From positions 12,639,982 to 12,703,981 of the forward strand of contig CM072168.1 of the NCBI GenBank assembly GCA_036850595.1: a stretch of 64,000 nucleotides of DNA, given 5' to 3'. Source of the stretch: Rhyacichthys aspro (taxonomy: Eukaryota > Chordata > Actinopteri > Gobiiformes > Rhyacichthyidae). Shown in pieces: positions 53,666 through 64,000 of the stretch. Made by a program: the position numbers and the translations under genes. Positions within the stretch are counted from its first letter, which is position 1; every line of letters starts with the position of its first letter. A model generated the notes under the pieces. The model saw only the letters and a program-made list of their open reading frames with translations, made no database searches and was not told where the DNA came from.

Positions 53666-56600
53666 ATTACTTCACTAAAATATCTACTAAGCTACTCCAC
53701 ACCACAATAGAGTCTATGTATTATTTTTGAAGTACTAATACCAGTTTTGAAACACTAATCACAGATAAGATTACTTTGAACTGAGTTTTAATGTGGAATT
53801 TCCACTGAGCTGAGCCTTGTGTGAACTCCAGTCATTCTTTAAGACTTGTCCAAAGTCTGTCATGCTCCCTGAGTTTGGCTGCAGGTGCCAAGACAATCAT
53901 AAGAGATGTATATTTTTTCAAACCGGTCTCAACAACAGTACCGTCGTCCTTAGTTCTGCCTTAGCGCCGCCTCACAAAACAAGCATTGTTGCCATGCTAT
54001 TAGGCTTCCCTTCACACAAATGTATAATTAGGTAATGTTTTGTTTCAGAAGTTAGAGCCTGTCAACATGCGGTGAATGAATGGAGGTGTCTGTCTTACTC
54101 GCAGGGAGAGCAGAGATGAAAGCGAGAGGGAGGAGGATAGGTGGGAAAAGCTAATTGTAGGCTCTATAGTGATATAGCAGGTAAGGAATGTGTTTGACAA
54201 GCGTATGGCTTAGCTTTTGTGTATCAGACAGACACAAAGAGGCTTCCAGACAAACCATACTAGGATATGCTATGTTTTGGATATTTATTTTGAGTGAAGT
54301 CATTTCCAGAAGGCTCAAAAGATATATGGATATAATCTCTGCAAATCTTGCTGAGAATAAACAGGCATATCATGAAAAATGGCAAGATTGGCATTTATTA
54401 CTTACAGTCTCTAATCCACATGACAAATTGTTATTCTGTCTCGAAGCTTCTCATCTGCATTCTTATTAGAGGCCTGTTTAACCATTTAACCATACACATA
54501 ACCATAGCACTACACCGTCTCAATAAAAGCTTTAATTTTGTCCACAACTCATATGTCATGAGTAAACATCTCTTTGATTTTTTTGAAGATCAAAACACAT
54601 AAAGACACAGGTAGAAGTCTGTTTGGCAGGTTTGTCAATGTTTTCATTTTACGTCCTTCAAAACCTGATAAGATGTAAACATGTAAAGTGGTTGAGAGAC
54701 AGACTAAGGATTATTTAAAATGTGTCAGCGGATACTGGCCACAGCAGAATGAACATCCAGGATGAAACCTGTTTCTCAAGATAATACTTATTCTCTATTG
54801 TGGCCACAGAAACTTTAATCAAAGATTACAACAGATTCCCAGAGGTACAAGCCACAGGAATGTCACTTAAAACAGGGTTGGTTTACAAGAAAATGTAATC
54901 CTTTTATTAGTGACAAGTCTCATCCACTTAAACACTGCACAGTATTGTGTCTAATGTAAAGCGGTTATTGTGCAGCAGACCACCAGTCAGCAATTTGTAG
55001 AGACAGACAGGAGCCCCACAGCCTGCCACCCCCGGTCTGCTCCGTGGCACTGATGTCTCAGCGGCCTCACTCTCATCAGATAGGCTGCGTCTCGGTGCAT
55101 CCTTCCCTGACCCCCCCACCGTGCTCAAGTGGCTGACATCACTTCCCTCGCAACAGCAACAAATGACAGGGTTGTTGGGAGAGTCCACTGAAAGGGGGAA
55201 GACTGAAGGGGGGCTGTTTGAGTCAAACCCTTAGGAATCCATGATATACTGTACCGAGCTTTGTGTTAGAAAGGGGAAAACCAACGACATCATTGCTGCT
55301 AATCTTTTGTTTTGTCCAGCATGAAGAAACCCCTCTTTGTTTTTCTCCTTTTTCTCTTCCACATGCGTATTGTGTCCTTTCCTCACCACTTACTAATAGG
55401 TGTGAGCGGTTAATGAGCCGAGGGGCTGAATCATGGAGGTCACCTTGGATGTCATACTCCACTTCAACTGAAATGAGGCGCGTCCACACTTTCTGACATA
55501 AACTCATTCAGAACTCAATTTGCTGTAATCTATTGTAAATGAAAAATAGTTTAAAGGTGGAGATCCAAAAGTCTAAACAGTCCAAAAGTCCAAGCGGGGA
55601 AAGGTAATAAAGTGGAAAATTAAATTGTCGAAATGAAGGTTGAAGGTTTTCCTTTCTTTGTGTCCAATTTCCCCAAAGGTTTAATAACAAGGCAGAGCTT
55701 AGATCATGTTAGTTAATGCTGTTTGACCACTTCTTTGTGTCTCATTTCCCAATTGGTTTACTAAAAATGCAGCACTTAGATCCTTTTACATTTACGCAGT
55801 TTGACCACCTGCATGTTTTCATGCCGACTCTTGACTCACATGACTCTGCACTTGCTTGGCCTTCCTTTGTCAGGATCCTGTTATGGCTAGCACAGTTGGC
55901 TCGGTAGAAGTGTCCTGTGGTTGTTACTAGTGCTTTCTTCTGCTGCAGATTTGAAGCATTGGAAAGGTGTAGTCAATTTTAAAGTTAGAGGTGTATTGTG
56001 TCAGTGTTGTAGAACAGAATACTACATTGATTATAAGCAGTCAATAGTGTTACACACATTAAAATAATACTATTTGCTTTAGTCTGCTTATAGACACATG
56101 TAAAGTGTCTCAACAGTTCCACCAGTGTCCATTACATGGACAAGTGTTTCCCCCAAAGAACACCATTAGTAAAACTGCTGGCAGGACACATGCATCTTAC
56201 AAAGACGACATTGTTTTCAATGTGAAGTCCTATATGTGGAAAAGGACCTCCAATGTAATGCAGGTGCAATGGCCCCCAGAAATTAAGGTGTCTTCCTCTG
56301 TGGTGATTATATTTATAGCGGTAATATTTGTTCATACAGAAGCCTTGTAATGCTACACACTGCACCTTTAATCTTCTGAAATGTATCTGGAGACCACCCA
56401 GAATATTAGCCCGAGCTGGGAATCACATGGTCACCAGAAAACATACTAGATATGCTTCTGTGCTGTTTTGGCAGATGTCATGGTAACAGGAGTCACAATG
56501 GACTTCCTTAATCCTGTTGACTTTATGAGTAGAGCCATGACAGTCACCCCTTGAGATGTAAACACTCATCTTTCAAAACGTGAGGGAGACATTATGGATT

Positions 56601-59600
56601 ACAGAGCTTCTGCTGTTGTTCACTTATTTCCAGGAGTGACCACATGTTGAGGACAAGTACAGAGATCCTAGACAACGAAGGGCCTGGCACAACAAAACTC
56701 AGCGTGGGTGGGAATGGATGGAGAATATGAGAAGGAACAGAGATAAGAGGTTGTGTCACAGGGGAAAGTTGAATCATATTTAGTTTTTTTTTTTTTTTAA
56801 AAAAGGAACCACTGTATATAATATTGAAATATTACCTAAACCTGCATAGTAATCCTTCTGATTCACAAAAACAACTTGTATCCCTTTCGTAATGCGGAAA
56901 GCATGATTAAGCGCCCAATAATGTAAAAACACTAAAGCTTTCACTGTTTCATGCTGTTGCTTAACCTTGTGTCTGTCTGTTGTGATCCTGTGTCTGTGGA
57001 CACCCACTACTCCAGTGACTCAGGTGTGTCTGAGCTTTTACTGACATCAACTGCTTCAAATGTGAAAAAAAAGAGCTAATCATCTTCCTGATGATGTCAA
57101 TGCACTTCCGCTCTCGCCCCCTACACTGCAGACAGGGGGCTTTTTCACAGAGAGAACCAAGCCTTTTTGATTTGACCACAGAGAGTTGAGGTTAATTACA
57201 GGAAGTCCTGAGGTGGACACCTAAAGAAGAAGTGACTTTTAGTGATGTCAAGACTTGTTTCTTTTTCTTTCAAAGTTCCCTGTGTTGCTCAATGGCATTT
57301 AAAGTTACTATTGATTTCTAAATAAAAACATAGTGATATACATACACTTAATGCTTATTGTACCCCATCCTTTCAAAATAAAATGTTTTTCATTTGTTTT
57401 AGTATCTTTTTCCCAGACTCCATTGCACGATCACTTTTTGTACCTGATAAGAGGAGGAAAGCTCTTCTCTAAAGGACCATTGTGTTGCTTATTTACCTCA
57501 CTATGTAACGGGAAGACAGGCCGACCCCCATGTGATCTTTGTTTTGACAAAAACGTCCACTGGAGGAAATGCTCCTTCTGACTGTGATATAAATAGAAAC
57601 TCTCTACTAAAGCAAAAAGGCAAATTAAAGCATCATTATCATTAACTCTTCAATAACTTTAAAAATAGCATTTTAATTAATTTATATCTGACAGCACTAT
57701 CACTTGACTATGATCCATTGCTTATCTTGATGGCTAAATGCAGAGACCTGGTTCAGTTTGGATAAACACTGCTCTGCAAGGTGATTAAGAGAAGACTGGA
57801 GAGGAAGCAGTAGAGGGCCAGCCTGCACTGGGAGCACCGGGTTTAACTTTCAGCACCTCTTGGGATTTAAATAGGAGACCTTACATGTTTGCACACAATT
57901 TTAAACTATAGTTCAGCTTTAACAGCAAACATCTTCACATTAAAATCACTGAAATCACTTATTTACATTTTCAAAAAAATGTATTGCAGTCTCATTATGT
58001 GATTATTTTTTAGGGCCAAGTTAGAGAGAAGAAGTTACTCAGAGGATGTCCTTTTCCTATTCACCAACACAGTCATGTGATCACTCCCTGTGATTGTTTC
58101 CACCAGCTGCTACTTTGAGGAAACCCAAGAATGACCAGTGATTTCATACCAGTCAGATCAGTAACTTAAAATAAAAAGGATGTGCTGCTCTGAATTTTTT
58201 CATCATTTTCCTCCTACACAGTTCAGCAGAGTGTTCTTTTATAGTCTGCTCAGTGCTGTTACTGTCCATGTCCCCGTCACACATCAGCTGGAAGACCAGT
58301 AGATGTACCTTATGCTCTGGAATATCCCTGACTGGACAGATCAGCTCTCTATTTTCATTTTTCTAATACAACCACAAGCAAGTGTGATGTGAAGAGAGGA
58401 GCGGTGTGTAAACATCGGGTTGCCATGGTGGCGGCAGTGTAATAAGTTGTAATAACGGGCAAGAGCATTTGGTGTTTGTGGAAAGAAGACTTGGAGTGAC
58501 CTTGTTACCACAGAGGATGTGGGAGTGAGGGGAAAAAAGACAATTCAGTCCTCTTCAGGCCGCAAGGTTTTGAAGCAACCTTTCAATCAGTTAAAAGAGG
58601 CAGATGATAAACAGTGGAAAATCCTGGCTTTACATCTTCAGGAATTTGAAGAGCACGTGTTATTGTTCCAGTCATTACATCTCAATACAGCAGATCCATG
58701 CCTTCAATATTTATGCCAGTTCACATAACTCAACTATTTGACCTTTATTTAACCAAGTAAGTCCCACTGGGATTATAAATCTCCATCGTACGGGAGACCT
58801 TTTATACATTTTTAGGGGGAGGGGAAACCACTGCACCCGGAGGAAACCTGTGCAGACACCAGGAGAACATACAAGCCCAGGTCCTTAACAGTTGATGTCA
58901 CAGAATCTTGAACCTTGACCTCTGACCCCTATTTCACAACAAGTCCAGTGACAGAGTGAGGTTGCTGGGTTTAAGTATGGGTGAGATGTAAACTAGGGAA
59001 TGTTCTTAAAAACAGATAATCATAACAATACACCATTTGGCCAAGGTACACAACATCTCATGTTTTATCTTTGCATGCAGCAGTCACTTTCTTTTTTCTG
59101 CTTTACCTCCCTTCACCCTTGCTCTCTCATTCATGCCTTTTCTTGGTTTCTCTTCTCCTCAGCTACAGGGCTTTTGGCTGTCTGTCATTTTCAAACTGAG
59201 CATCAAGTTGCACTCTCTGGCAGGATGTAGGCTGGAAAGCACAAGGGCATGGACTACATCCAAACACACACTACACATGTATCTCCACATACAAAACGGA
59301 GAGCTTATTGTGAATATAAGGGTAATATAACCCAAATAAACATTTTAACCTGCATGCCTGCCAAAACCGCTGCTCTTCCCTGCTGCAGTACCAACACAGA
59401 TTCTAGTGGCAGATTAATGACCCTTGACGAAGAGTGGGGCTCTCTGTAATACCACAGCCAATGCCATGACAAAGAACAGCAAAGTGTAGAGGGTCTTACG
59501 GAAGACGTGACACCGGTTTAAAAAGTTCCCCTGGGAAAGATAAGGCCTCTGTGGAAACAACATCAGGAGAAATCTTTGGCAGAGTTCAGCTGCATTTCGA

Positions 59601-60535
59601 AAGCAAAACATCCATAGAGGCCGTCCTATACAAGCATGGTAAAAACGAGAGTTATGCGGTCGTACTACAACATAACCAAAATCATGTGTGTGGTTTTATG
59701 AAGTTTGAAAACCCATAATGATGGTGTATTAAATGATTGTAGCGCCATAAGGTTTGACGGCTGGAAGGAAGGGGTGGGAGGCACATATAAAAAGCCAGCT
59801 TTCTCCCATGAACTCCTCTGGCACCTAAAAATTCACTAGGATTTCGCAAACTCCCTCAACCTACTACAATGGCCCCTTCTTTTTCCATTGTCACTGCTCT
59901 TGCCTAAAATAACTCCAAAGGAAAGTTGCTTTCTGCAGTAGTTTTCGAACACTACGACACTAACAGAAGAGGTCACACTGGGATCAATATGAGTAATGTT
60001 TAGATGATGCTGATGACAGGGACATTCACAGCCAGTTATACCCATAATATACTCTGCATGGTGACAAATTCCCTGCACAAAAAGGCATGAATGAGGGCAG
60101 TAAGGGCCCAGTCTCTCTATTTATCTTCACAGAGTTGGCTCCACCATTCTTCATTAGTGGAGGTAGGGCCCCTCTAGAGCTGACCCCTGCAGGTACACTA
60201 TCACAGTATCACTTTTTTCCTCCTTTGTATTACACTTGGTACTGACCCTTTGTGTAACTGGTTCAGATGTATGCCTTTTACTTTGTTAATTTATTTTTAT
60301 GTGCCTACCTTGAGCTTCTTTTTGGTGTCCTAAAAATACTCCAAAATAAAGTCCAACTTGTGTCACGTTTAAGTGGCATTTGTCATTAATCTGATTACAT
60401 TATTTCACCTTAATAGCCAGTTCATGAAATAGGGCTATGATTTAGTCAACGACTGCATGGTTTGAACTTCAAGTTTCTCATTGCCTGCTGTGTATTGTAT
60501 TAGTTATGTTAATCCAATGTGTAATAGTCTCAGTG
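53666..60535. other. akap11-tnfsf11 intergenic region
   Basis: About 6.9 kb without a recognised gene. It contains an unassigned GC-rich block with open frames on both strands (about 54928-55200), an exon-like minus-strand segment (55394-55467) and a degenerate repeat (58736-58930). In mammals distal enhancers of RANKL lie between AKAP11 and TNFSF11, so regulatory elements are expected here, but none is identified. Confidence 0.5.
58736..58930. repeat. Degenerate teleost interspersed repeat
   Basis: 'tttatttaaccaagtaagtc', 'cactgcacccggaggaaacc' and 'gcagacaccaggagaacata' match the pattern of common fish repeats. An apparent DR1 (58916-58928) falls inside it. Confidence 0.6.
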
Positions 60536-60831
60536 TTGAGTGTGTCACGGGGGGTGTGGACGCGCAAAAAGGGGTGGACCACGTGATAATACTTCTCTGA
60601 GCTCTCTTGGCGGGTCATAAAGAGCTCGCTTCGCCTCCCAGACTTGTACCTGCCGTGCGCCGTCGCCAGCCCGTTCTCTCCACTCTGTCCGCTTCAGCGT
60701 CGTCTCTGCGCTCCAATTGGCTGCGGGGAGACGCGCCGCTTCAGCCCACCCACCTTTGATTTTTTAGAGACTGTGACCTCCTCGCGTTGAGTCTGGGACC
60801 CGGGCTGAACACTCGCAGACACGGCCACAGC
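60536..60831 (+). promoter_or_regulatory. tnfsf11: tnfsf11 promoter and 5' UTR
   Basis: Abrupt rise in GC and CpG content just before the ATG. Visible motifs are CACGTG E-box at 60580-60585, a TATA-like CATAAAG near 60616, the palindromic CCAATTGG at 60713-60720, and a TCF/LEF-like CTTTGAT at 60754-60760. The transcription start is not determinable from sequence. Confidence 0.55.
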
Positions 60832-61032
60832 ATGGCAGCTAGTCACGACTACAGAGGCTACCTACGGAACAGTGTCGACTTAGAGGCGGGTCAGCACCAC
60901 CGCTTCCACCCGGTGCAGAGTTCGGAGACCACGTACCGACCTCTCCTTTTCGGGACCCTTGCTATTATGGGATTGCTTCAGGTGGCTTCTAGCGTGGCCA
61001 TCTTATTGCACCTGACAGGTTATCTGCAAGAG
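60832..61032 (+). CDS. tnfsf11: tnfsf11 exon 1 (cytoplasmic tail and membrane anchor)
   Basis: Codes 67 residues: a cytoplasmic stretch starting MAASHDYRGYLRNSVDLEAG, then the hydrophobic span PLLFGTLAIMGLLQVASSVA and on to LHLTGYLQE. The ATG context CACAGCATGG is favourable. Donor GAG/GTATGC, phase 0. Confidence 0.88.
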
Positions 61033-64000
61033 GTATGCCCAATGTCACACTTGCATTTCCTCAGCTAGATTTGAGCTCTACATTTAGCGACAAATGCCAA
61101 TGGTTAACAGCTGTGCTTCAATAATTGAGCAAGTTTATAATGCCATAAAAATACCTGATAAGTTTTTTTAGCTCTTGAAGTGTGTGGCTCAATTCAAGTT
61201 GAACAAAAGGCAGTTTTGCAGTCAAGGCTTGGTGTGTTTTTTTGGCTGCTCCTCAAAGGCTTGCCATTAAAACTCTTACTTTTGACGCACACATTTGTAG
61301 GACTTCTAAAAAACTTTCCATACGGAAAAGGATCTGTTCTCCTGGCAGAGCAGTTTTCTGTAAAGCCTTGTGAATGTATGCTCTGAAGTGATAACATCTC
61401 AGATACAGACTGCAGATACAAATGTCAACGTTACAAGATGTCTTGTCTTACAAAATACAGATGTTTTCACTTGAGGCTAGAGGACTGCACTTTTTCATTC
61501 GTATGTTTACATGCCATGTGGGGGTTATAGCTTTGTTATTTATATGTGCCATCATTTATAAACCTTCCAACATCAGCAAGGTTGGATTTACAGAGGAGAA
61601 GTGTGCAGGCAGATGTTTGGCACTGGTCTGACAAAGATTGATGAATTATTTTTGAAGATGACATTATCAAAATACAGTGCCTCTCGTCTGTTGTCATGTC
61701 TTCCACTGCTCTTTCTGTAATCTTGTGAAACGTAATTCCTGAGCTGATTGTTTTTGTTGCTTTAAAGCAGTTGAGGAGTTGAATAGATAATGTTTAACGG
61801 ACTAAATGTGAAGCCCACATCTCAAGAAGCATTAAGTTCTCCTGGAGAGCATCCCGTTCTCTGTGCATCATGTGTTTGTCTCTCTCCCTTTTCTTGTGTT
61901 TGTGAGTTAAATTTCTTTGGCTTGTTCTTGGCATAAACACATGGCCGTGCGGTATTACTAGTTATGCGCTGGACCTAAGCCAGAGGGGAAAAAGAACATG
62001 AAAAATGAGTGAGGCAAAAAGTAGAACAAAGTAAACAGAAAGGTTTGGGTACTTTGTAGCCAGTGTGGTCGTGTCTGTGTAAGAGTAATATGTGAGATAG
62101 ATATGTGATGAGAGGCAAAAAGGTCTAGTTTCTGTAAATTTACAAATACAAAGCAGTGTTACATGTCTTAGGTCAGCCTGTGATTTGGATTAGCGCTAAG
62201 TCCGAATGTGATGACAGCTGCTGCATATGGGAGCACTTTTACTGTGAGTCAGTAAGTTTGTAGAGAGTTTGGCAGTGGACCATCACCTCCTCTCAGCACC
62301 TGTACGACTTCCTGGAGATGCAGAGTGAAGGCAGAGCCGTGTCAAGGAATGTGCTGATCCCAGGCTACTTAAAATGCAGAAGCTTCACGGATCAGTTTTT
62401 GTACGGGCACAAAGACAAGACCCTAGGTTCATTGTCTAAATCACTTTGCTGCTGCGGTGGAATGCAGGGTGACATGCGGAAAGTAACTTAACCCCCCACC
62501 TCCACACACGGCACATAAACATCCAACTGAAGTGCCGCCCGTCTTCCTGTACGTTTTGTAACACGTTCCTCCCACACAACTTACAAGAAAACAACATCAA
62601 AATCCTACTTTTCTTCACGTGATGTAACTGACTGAAAATATTATTTGTGTGATTATCCGTAGCATTATATAACCTCTCTGTTTCTTTTTCTGTTTTCAGG
62701 TAGATTTGTCCACAGCACCTCATCGGCCCATAGAGGTGAGTGGCCTACTATAGAAAACCCTCTACAATCCACTCACTCTGTGTGTCTTTAAATATTTACA
62801 TTACAATACAGCATATGCACAACTACAGGCTATTGTGTGAATTGCTTGTTATTGCTGATTAAAACTGGTATTGCATGCAAAGCTGGTTAAGCTCGTGTCA
62901 AATGATATGAAGTTATCATTTGACACGAACTTAACCAGCTTTGCATGCAATTAATAAATAGAATAAATAAATTAACCTGCTTAACTTAAAATTGAAAATT
63001 AAAATACAACTGCAGATCTAGTTGTTGTTACTGTTTTGTTAATGTCTTCAGTTACTTTTATGTTTTTGCTCAATTTTGACAGTTTTCTTCAGATTTTGTT
63101 TTCTAAACCATAATTAAAACATATATTGTATTATATATTGTCAGATTAATCATATAATCACAGAAACGAATGATTGAAATCCTAAGTAGTGGTACATAGC
63201 ACATTGGGGACTGCATTTCACCTACTGGCCTCCAAATATATGTCACAATCTGAACTCTGATTGACATTATTTGGTTAACAGTTGTGTCGCTATAACAAAA
63301 TCAGGGATGCTATCCCTATTTTTTTTAATACACAGTAAGATTAATTTGATACATTATGTGTGATTTCAAACTGGTCCATTTATGCAGGGGTGTGTTTTAG
63401 GGCAAACCTTAGCTTCCAGTGTGGAAAAGAAGAGGCCAGACCACAGCAGTAAAAACACCTTTCACCATATCAAATAGCTTGTTGTTAGTTCTGTTTTTCA
63501 AATAGAACATCTTTTAATACAAGTTTGATAAATTACTGGTGAATGGAGGGGGCTCGTTTACCGCTAAGCATGACTCATTTGTTGGCGTCAGCGGTCACAA
63601 TGATCATTCTGTGATATAAGATGGGAAATCCTAATAGTGTTTTTGCTCTCTAAATCCTATTTTGAAGTCACCACCCTTTTTTGGCACAGATGTCATTTAG
63701 CGAAATCAAAAATCATCAAGGCAGAAACACAGAATAAAAGGGATCCCTCTGCCTCACTAAAGTTCGGTTTCCCCTAATGCTTAGATTTCCTTTCAAATTT
63801 GTGTTTTCTTTGTGTATCCCTAGTAGACACAAACCACCCAGCCTGTCTTGAACTAAAGAGCTCATTGTGTTGGCTGTTTCCCATGAAGTGAAAAGTCGAA
63901 ACATTGTGGGAGCTTTATGAGGTGTCAGGGTGACAGGTCTTTGGCCTTCATTTTGTTATTACTCTCTGTTGACTGTCCAAAGGAGTGTTAAAGAGCAGTA
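60832..64000 (+). CDS. tnfsf11: TNF superfamily member 11 / RANKL, 5' part (runs off the window)
   Basis: Type II transmembrane cytokine; in mammals it binds RANK to drive osteoclast formation and immune development. Only the 5' part is here: exon 60832-61032 (67 residues) and a probable short exon 62700-62735. The N-terminus resembles mammalian RANKL (SHDYRGYLR versus SRDYTKYLR), followed by a single hydrophobic segment at about residues 37-61 with no signal peptide, as expected for a type II protein. The trimeric TNF domain must lie beyond 64000. Identification rests on this short match plus synteny downstream of akap11. The frame is open from an upstream TTG at 60787, but the first ATG is 60832. 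Confidence 0.85.
61033..62699 (+). other. tnfsf11: tnfsf11 intron 1
   Basis: 1.7 kb. Includes an exon-like phase 0 open frame after a good acceptor at 62297-62491, discussed as a finding. The open frames at 61180-61631 have no recognisable product. Confidence 0.5.
62700..62735 (+). CDS. tnfsf11: tnfsf11 exon 2 (short stalk exon)
   Basis: 36 nt, VDLSTAPHRPIE, phase 0 in and out, between TCTGTTTTCAG and GAG/GTGAGT, both strong. It would lie just outside the membrane span. There is no recognisable match in so short a segment, so the call rests on the splice sites and phase. Confidence 0.6.
62736..64000 (+). other. tnfsf11: tnfsf11 intron 2, to the window end
   Basis: AT-rich. Contains the inverted repeat at 62870-62951; no further exon is seen before the edge. 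Confidence 0.5.
62870..62951. repeat. Near-perfect inverted repeat, 38 bp arms, 6 bp loop
   Basis: Left arm 62870-62907 and right arm 62914-62951 are reverse complements with a single mismatch (GCTCG against GTTCG context), separated by TGAAGT. Arms begin ATTGCATGCAAAGCTGG. Confidence 0.97.

Noticed and set aside
58916..58928. A DR1 nuclear-receptor site upstream of tnfsf11
   Set aside because: It lies inside a degenerate interspersed repeat, so it is probably repeat-derived.
60787..60831. N-terminal extension of tnfsf11 (open frame from a TTG)
   Set aside because: TTG is not a likely start in this context; the first ATG at 60832 has good context and matches the RANKL N-terminus.

Overview
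The window is vertebrate nuclear DNA, almost certainly from a ray-finned (teleost) fish. It is AT-rich, carries genes split into many short exons with GT-AG introns that are short by mammalian standards, contains a very long TG microsatellite, and holds several degenerate interspersed repeats of a kind common in teleost genomes. Three genes lie head to tail on the + strand in the order dgkh - akap11 - tnfsf11. This is the order of DGKH, AKAP11 and TNFSF11 (RANKL) on human chromosome 13q14, so the block is an ancient conserved syntenic segment.

Layout. Positions 1-2284 are upstream sequence of dgkh with a possible alternative first exon near 1021. dgkh (diacylglycerol kinase eta) occupies 2285-32506 in 29 coding exons that join without a frame break into about 1262 residues: PH domain, two C1 domains, split DAG-kinase catalytic and accessory domains, and a C-terminal SAM domain. 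Its 3' UTR probably runs to about 34.99 or 35.46 kb. A CpG-containing stretch at about 36.0-37.0 kb is the likely akap11 promoter and 5' noncoding exon region. akap11 (AKAP220, a large PKA-anchoring protein) has coding exons from 39180 to 50328, dominated by one 4.3 kb exon, about 1856 residues in total; one of its introns holds a 756 bp MITE-like element. Its 3' UTR probably ends near 52.6 or 53.4 kb. The roughly 7 kb between akap11 and tnfsf11 has no recognised gene, but it has a GC-rich block near 55 kb with open frames on both strands. tnfsf11 begins at 60832 and runs off the right edge; only the cytoplasmic/transmembrane exon and one short stalk exon are assigned.

The three products act in separate settings: dgkh turns diacylglycerol into phosphatidic acid, akap11 scaffolds PKA and other signalling enzymes, and tnfsf11 is a membrane cytokine. 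Their adjacency reflects synteny, not an operon-like unit. I see no new multi-gene system here. The most interesting points are local: a 49-unit TG tract against the 3' splice site of the dgkh SAM exon, a near-perfect 38 bp-arm inverted repeat in tnfsf11, a degenerate repeated helix motif and an FFAT-like motif in akap11, a tandem DR1 array, an RFX X-box, and several unassigned exon-like open frames.
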